Assembly: GCF_013385175.1 (NCBI RefSeq) | Contig: NZ_JABZEO010000010.1 | Coordinates: 62,001-126,000 of the forward strand | Source of the DNA: Allochromatium humboldtianum | GTDB lineage: Bacteria; Pseudomonadota; Gammaproteobacteria; Chromatiales; Chromatiaceae | Reading direction: 5' to 3' | Length of the DNA: 64,000 nucleotides | Shown here: positions 61,004 through 64,000 of the stretch, piece by piece | Position numbering within the stretch: the first letter of the stretch is position 1 | Layout: each line of letters opens with the position of its first letter | Notes under the pieces: model-generated | The model's database searches: none | What the model was told of the DNA's origin: nothing | What the model saw: the letters and a program-made list of their open reading frames with translations, nothing else | Program-made: the position numbers and the translations under genes

Positions 61004-64000
61004 TTATTCATACGCCATCAACCCCGAAATCTCGCGCCCGCCCGCCTGCTTCTTCAACAGCGGCACCAAGTCTTCCATCAGAGCCAGTTCTGCATTGCCG
61101 CGCGCCTTCCAGCTCAGATTCAGCGGCGTGAACAGCTCGCTGAGTTGCTCGCCGTCGAAGATCAGCCGATCCAGAATCCCGTCGACGAAGCCTTGCAGCA
61201 CCTCCGGCGCGAGCCCGTGCCGGTTGGCCAGGGCGGTCAGTTCATCCTGGGCCTTCTGTGACTTGAAGCCCTGATAGCCGTCGCGGATGGCTTTCTCGCT
61301 CAGGCCCGTGCCGGCTTGCAGGGTGTCGATGTAGGCGATGATGTCCGCGCGCTCGTCCATCAGATTGCTGCTGGCCCCGAGCAGATTGATTAGCTGCTCG
61401 CGGCTCATGGTCTGCTTGCTGGGCGGCTCCTGACTAAAGCGCGCGATCAAGCCCATGATGTAGTCGTAGTCGATCACCGTCGAGGAAAAGAGCACGAACT
61501 CGAAATCGAGTTGCTCAATGGTCGTCTGCGTCCCGTTGCCGTTTCCGCCCGTGCCCTGCTGCTCCTTGAGCCGCTGGGCGGTCTCCAGATACATCCCCTT
61601 GAAGCCGCGCAAGCGATCTTCTGGCAAGTGCTGTTCGATCTGCTCGCGTTGCGCGTCGTTCAGGTCGGTGTACTGATCAAGCTGCGTCCTGAGCCGCTGA
61701 ATCTCCTTGAAGCGCTTGACGAACTCAACCCGCGCCGCATCGCCCTTGAGATTGTTGACCGCCTCCGGCGTGCAGGGCTGCCCCTGCTTTGCCATGAAGG
61801 TTTCCAGTTGCTGCACGGCGGCATCGAGCTTTTCGATGACCTTCGGGGCCGGATCGACCAGCCAGATTTTGCGGGCGCGACGGCTGTCCTCGCCGGAGAA
61901 CAGCGCGATGGCCTCATCCACAGCCTTTTGCTGTGCGCGGAAGTCGAGGATGTTGCCGTGAGGCTTGGTCTTGTTGAGTACGCGGTTGGTGCGCGAGAAG
62001 GCTTGAATCAGGCCGTGATGCTTCAGGTTCTTATCGACGTAGAGGGTGTTGAGGTACTGAGAGTCGAAGCCGGTTAGCAACATATCGACCACGATTGTGA
62101 GGTCGATCTTGTGCGTGTGCGGGTAGTCGCTGTTGGGGTACTTCTGATCCTTAATGCGTTGCTGCACATCCTGATAGTACAGATCGAACTCGCTCAACGT
62201 GTGGTTGGTGGCGTACCGGGCGTTGTAGTCGGCGATGATCTGCTGCAGGGCGGCTTTCTTCTTCTCAGGCTCCTGCTGGTTATCGGCCTTTTCCTGCGGC
62301 AAGTCTTCCTGCAACTGCTTGACATCCTTGTTGCCCTCGGCGGGTGGGGAGAACACGCAGGCGATGTTGATCGGGCGAAAGTCCGGGTCGGTTGCCTGAC
62401 GTTCCGCCTGCACCTGCTTGAAGCGTTCGTAATAGGCGATCGCGTCGTTGATGGAGGCGGTGGCCAGCAGCGCGTTGAAGCGGCGCTGGTTGGTCGCGGC
62501 ATCGTGTTTAGCGAGGATGGCCTCGACGACGGCTGATTGCGCAACGACTGGACCGGGCTTGACGCTGTTGGGCTTGGTTGGGGCCGGAGCCAGCTTGGCG
62601 TCTGCGTCACGCGGCGCTTTGGGCTTGCCCTCTGGTTTGAAGTAATCGATATGAAACCGCAGCACGTTGCAGTCATCAATGGCGTGGGTGATGGTGTAGG
62701 CGTGCAGTTGTTTCTCGAAGATGTCCTTGGTCGTCTTGTAGGAGCCGATAGTGCCGTCGATCTTCTCGTAACTGGCGTTATCATTGAAGATGGGTGTGCC
62801 GGTAAAGCCGAACAGTTGCGCCTTGGGGAAGAATTCTTTGATGGCCTGATGGTTGTCGCCAAACTGCGAGCGGTGGCATTCGTCGAAGATAATGACCAAG
62901 CGCTTGTCGCGCAGCGGGGCGAGCCGTTCCTTGTAGGTCAACTGGCCCTTGTCCTTATGCTGCCGGGCCTTCTTGCTGTTCTCATCCAACGCCAAACCAA
63001 GCTTCTGAATGGTGGTGACGATCACCTTGTCGGCATAGTCTTCCGAGAGTAAGCGGCGAACCAGAGTCTCGGTATTGGTGTTCTCCTCGACACAACCTTC
63101 CTGAAACTTGTTGAATTCGATACGAGTCTGGCGGTCGAGATCCTTGCGATCCACCACGAACAGGCATTTCTCGATGTCGGGGTTGTCTTTGAGCAGGGTC
63201 GCGGCCTTGAACGAGGTCAGCGTCTTGCCGCTGCCGGTAGTGTGCCAGATGTAGCCATTGCCCAGACACTCGTGGATGCAGGCGACGATGGCCTTGACGG
63301 CATAGATCTGGTAAGGGCGCATGATCAGCAGTTTTTGTTCACTGGCGACCAGAACCATGTACCGGCTGATCATCTGGCCGAGGGTGCACTTCGCTAGAAA
63401 CTGCTCCGCGAACTCGTCCAGATGGGTGATCTTACGGTTCTTGACATCGGCCCATTGGTAGATCGGTAAAAATCGCTCGTCGGCGTTGAAGGCGAAATGC
63501 TGGCTGTGGTTGTTGGCGAAGTAATAGGTCTGATCGCGGTTGCTGACGATAAAGAGCTGCATGAAGCAAAGCAGCGTGTTGGTGTAGCCGTTGCCGGGAT
63601 CGTTGCGATACTCGACGATCTGCTCCATCGCGCGGCGCGGGTTGATGCCCAACGTCTTCAGTTCGGCCTGCACCAGCGGCAGACCGTTGATCAGCAGGAT
63701 CACGTCATAGCGTTGGTGGCTGTTGTCCGTATTGATGCGCAGTTGGTGAATGACCTCGAAGGTGTTCTTACACCAGTCCTTGAGGTTGACCAGCATGTAA
63801 TGCAGTGAGGTGCCGTCCTCACGCTCAAAGTAGCCGTATTCGCGCAGTCGCTTGGCGGCCTGAAAGACATCGGCGGTGATGATCTCATCGCGTAGGCGTG
63901 CGAACTCGGCATCGGTGAGCGTGACGCCGTTGAGCGCCTCGAACTTGGCGCGAAAATTCTGCTCCAGCGCGGCTTTGTCGCGGATGTCGGGTCGATAGGT
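61004..64000 (-). CDS. hsdR: Type I restriction endonuclease subunit HsdR, N terminus beyond window
   Basis: At least 998 residues are present; the frame is still open at the right edge (TYRPDIRDKAALEQNFRAKF), so the true start lies outside. Nuclease motifs D..ELK appear in RYDVILLINGLPLVQAELK. The translocase has Walker A HTTGSGKT, Walker B with IIFDECHRSQ and the VVDMLLTGFDSQYLNTL motif. A C-terminal HsdM-binding region ends in SGLMAYE. An acidic/proline-rich insert near EKKKAALQ is variable. It is followed after 17 bases by dinD. Confidence 0.93.
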   Translation of the reverse strand, partial: TYRPDIRDKAALEQNFRAKFEALNGVTLTDAEFARLRDEIITADVFQAAKRLREYGYFEREDGTSLHYMLVNLKDWCKNTFEVIHQLRINTDNSHQRYDVILLINGLPLVQAELKTLGINPRRAMEQIVEYRNDPGNGYTNTLLCFMQLFIVSNRDQTYYFANNHSQHFAFNADERFLPIYQWADVKNRKITHLDEFAEQFLAKCTLGQMISRYMVLVASEQKLLIMRPYQIYAVKAIVACIHECLGNGYIWHTTGSGKTLTSFKAATLLKDNPDIEKCLFVVDRKDLDRQTRIEFNKFQEGCVEENTNTETLVRRLLSEDYADKVIVTTIQKLGLALDENSKKARQHKDKGQLTYKERLAPLRDKRLVIIFDECHRSQFGDNHQAIKEFFPKAQLFGFTGTPIFNDNASYEKIDGTIGSYKTTKDIFEKQLHAYTITHAIDDCNVLRFHIDYFKPEGKPKAPRDADAKLAPAPTKPNSVKPGPVVAQSAVVEAILAKHDAATNQRRFNALLATASINDAIAYYERFKQVQAERQATDPDFRPINIACVFSPPAEGNKDVKQLQEDLPQEKADNQQEPEKKKAALQQIIADYNARYATNHTLSEFDLYYQDVQQRIKDQKYPNSDYPHTHKIDLTIVVDMLLTGFDSQYLNTLYVDKNLKHHGLIQAFSRTNRVLNKTKPHGNILDFRAQQKAVDEAIALFSGEDSRRARKIWLVDPAPKVIEKLDAAVQQLETFMAKQGQPCTPEAVNNLKGDAARVEFVKRFKEIQRLRTQLDQYTDLNDAQREQIEQHLPEDRLRGFKGMYLETAQRLKEQQGTGGNGNGTQTTIEQLDFEFVLFSSTVIDYDYIMGLIARFSQEPPSKQTMSREQLINLLGASSNLMDERADIIAYIDTLQAGTGLSEKAIRDGYQGFKSQKAQDELTALANRHGLAPEVLQGFVDGILDRLIFDGEQLSELFTPLNLSWKARGNAELALMEDLVPLLKKQAGGREISGLMAYE

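Overview
The window is GC-rich DNA (clearly above 60 % GC by eye) with gammaproteobacterial gene content. An ArsS/TIGR04282/TIGR04283 cluster, an ArsR-rhodanese regulator, PurT and GldA, together with the base composition, suggest a Chromatiales-like or related proteobacterium; this is an inference from gene content, not a species identification. No rRNA, tRNA or CRISPR array was seen. No integrase, replication initiator or att site was recognised, so I cannot tell an integrated conjugative element from a conjugative plasmid.

Layout. 1-4.3 kb: a large hybrid sensor kinase lies between perfect 135-bp inverted repeats, one of which is interrupted by a short AT-rich MITE-like insertion. 4.3-8.0 kb: a five-gene leftward operon (radical SAM ArsS, two glycosyltransferases, two small proteins) diverges from an ArsR-rhodanese regulator, with a palindromic operator between them. 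8.2-36.4 kb: an almost unbroken leftward block encodes a full F-type type IV secretion system (TraN, U, W/TrbC, TrhF-like peptidase, TrbI, C, A, V, DsbC, B, K, E, L, G, H, F), a MobH relaxase, a TraD coupling protein, DUF4400, DUF2857 and DUF1845/AcaB-like proteins, an M23 peptidase, and a membrane-anchored phytochelatin-synthase-like cysteine peptidase at its head. TraG carries an extra C-terminal lambda-endolysin-like domain.

36.5-43.3 kb: a rightward, divergently transcribed signalling operon encodes a LuxR-type response regulator, an HPt protein, a periplasmic binding protein, a hybrid kinase, a TonB-dependent receptor and a lytic transglycosylase. Two copies of a 15-bp palindrome lie in the shared intergenic region. 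43.4-46.3 kb: a RES/Xre toxin-antitoxin pair, a frameshifted DUF2442 gene, an orphan HigA-like regulator and purT.

46.4-52.8 kb: a DNA-processing and maintenance module. A MobI-like gene and a pair resembling IncP TraK/TraL diverge from a 0.7-kb region with repeated GTTTCACCCC boxes and a phased 11-bp GGACA array, which is the best oriT candidate. Next come a two-sided array of fourteen GGGCGAC heptamers, a DUF3987 primase/helicase-like protein, AlpA, and a regulator with a duplicated helix-turn-helix. 52.9-57.2 kb: WGR, membrane, GldA, cupin and hypothetical genes. 57.3-64.0 kb: a type I restriction-modification operon (hsdR-dinD-hsdS-hsdM), with hsdR running off the right edge.

Working model (inference): an external ligand sensed through the TonB receptor and binding protein feeds a kinase-HPt-regulator phosphorelay. 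Its target may be the divergent promoter region, which would couple conjugation to that signal.
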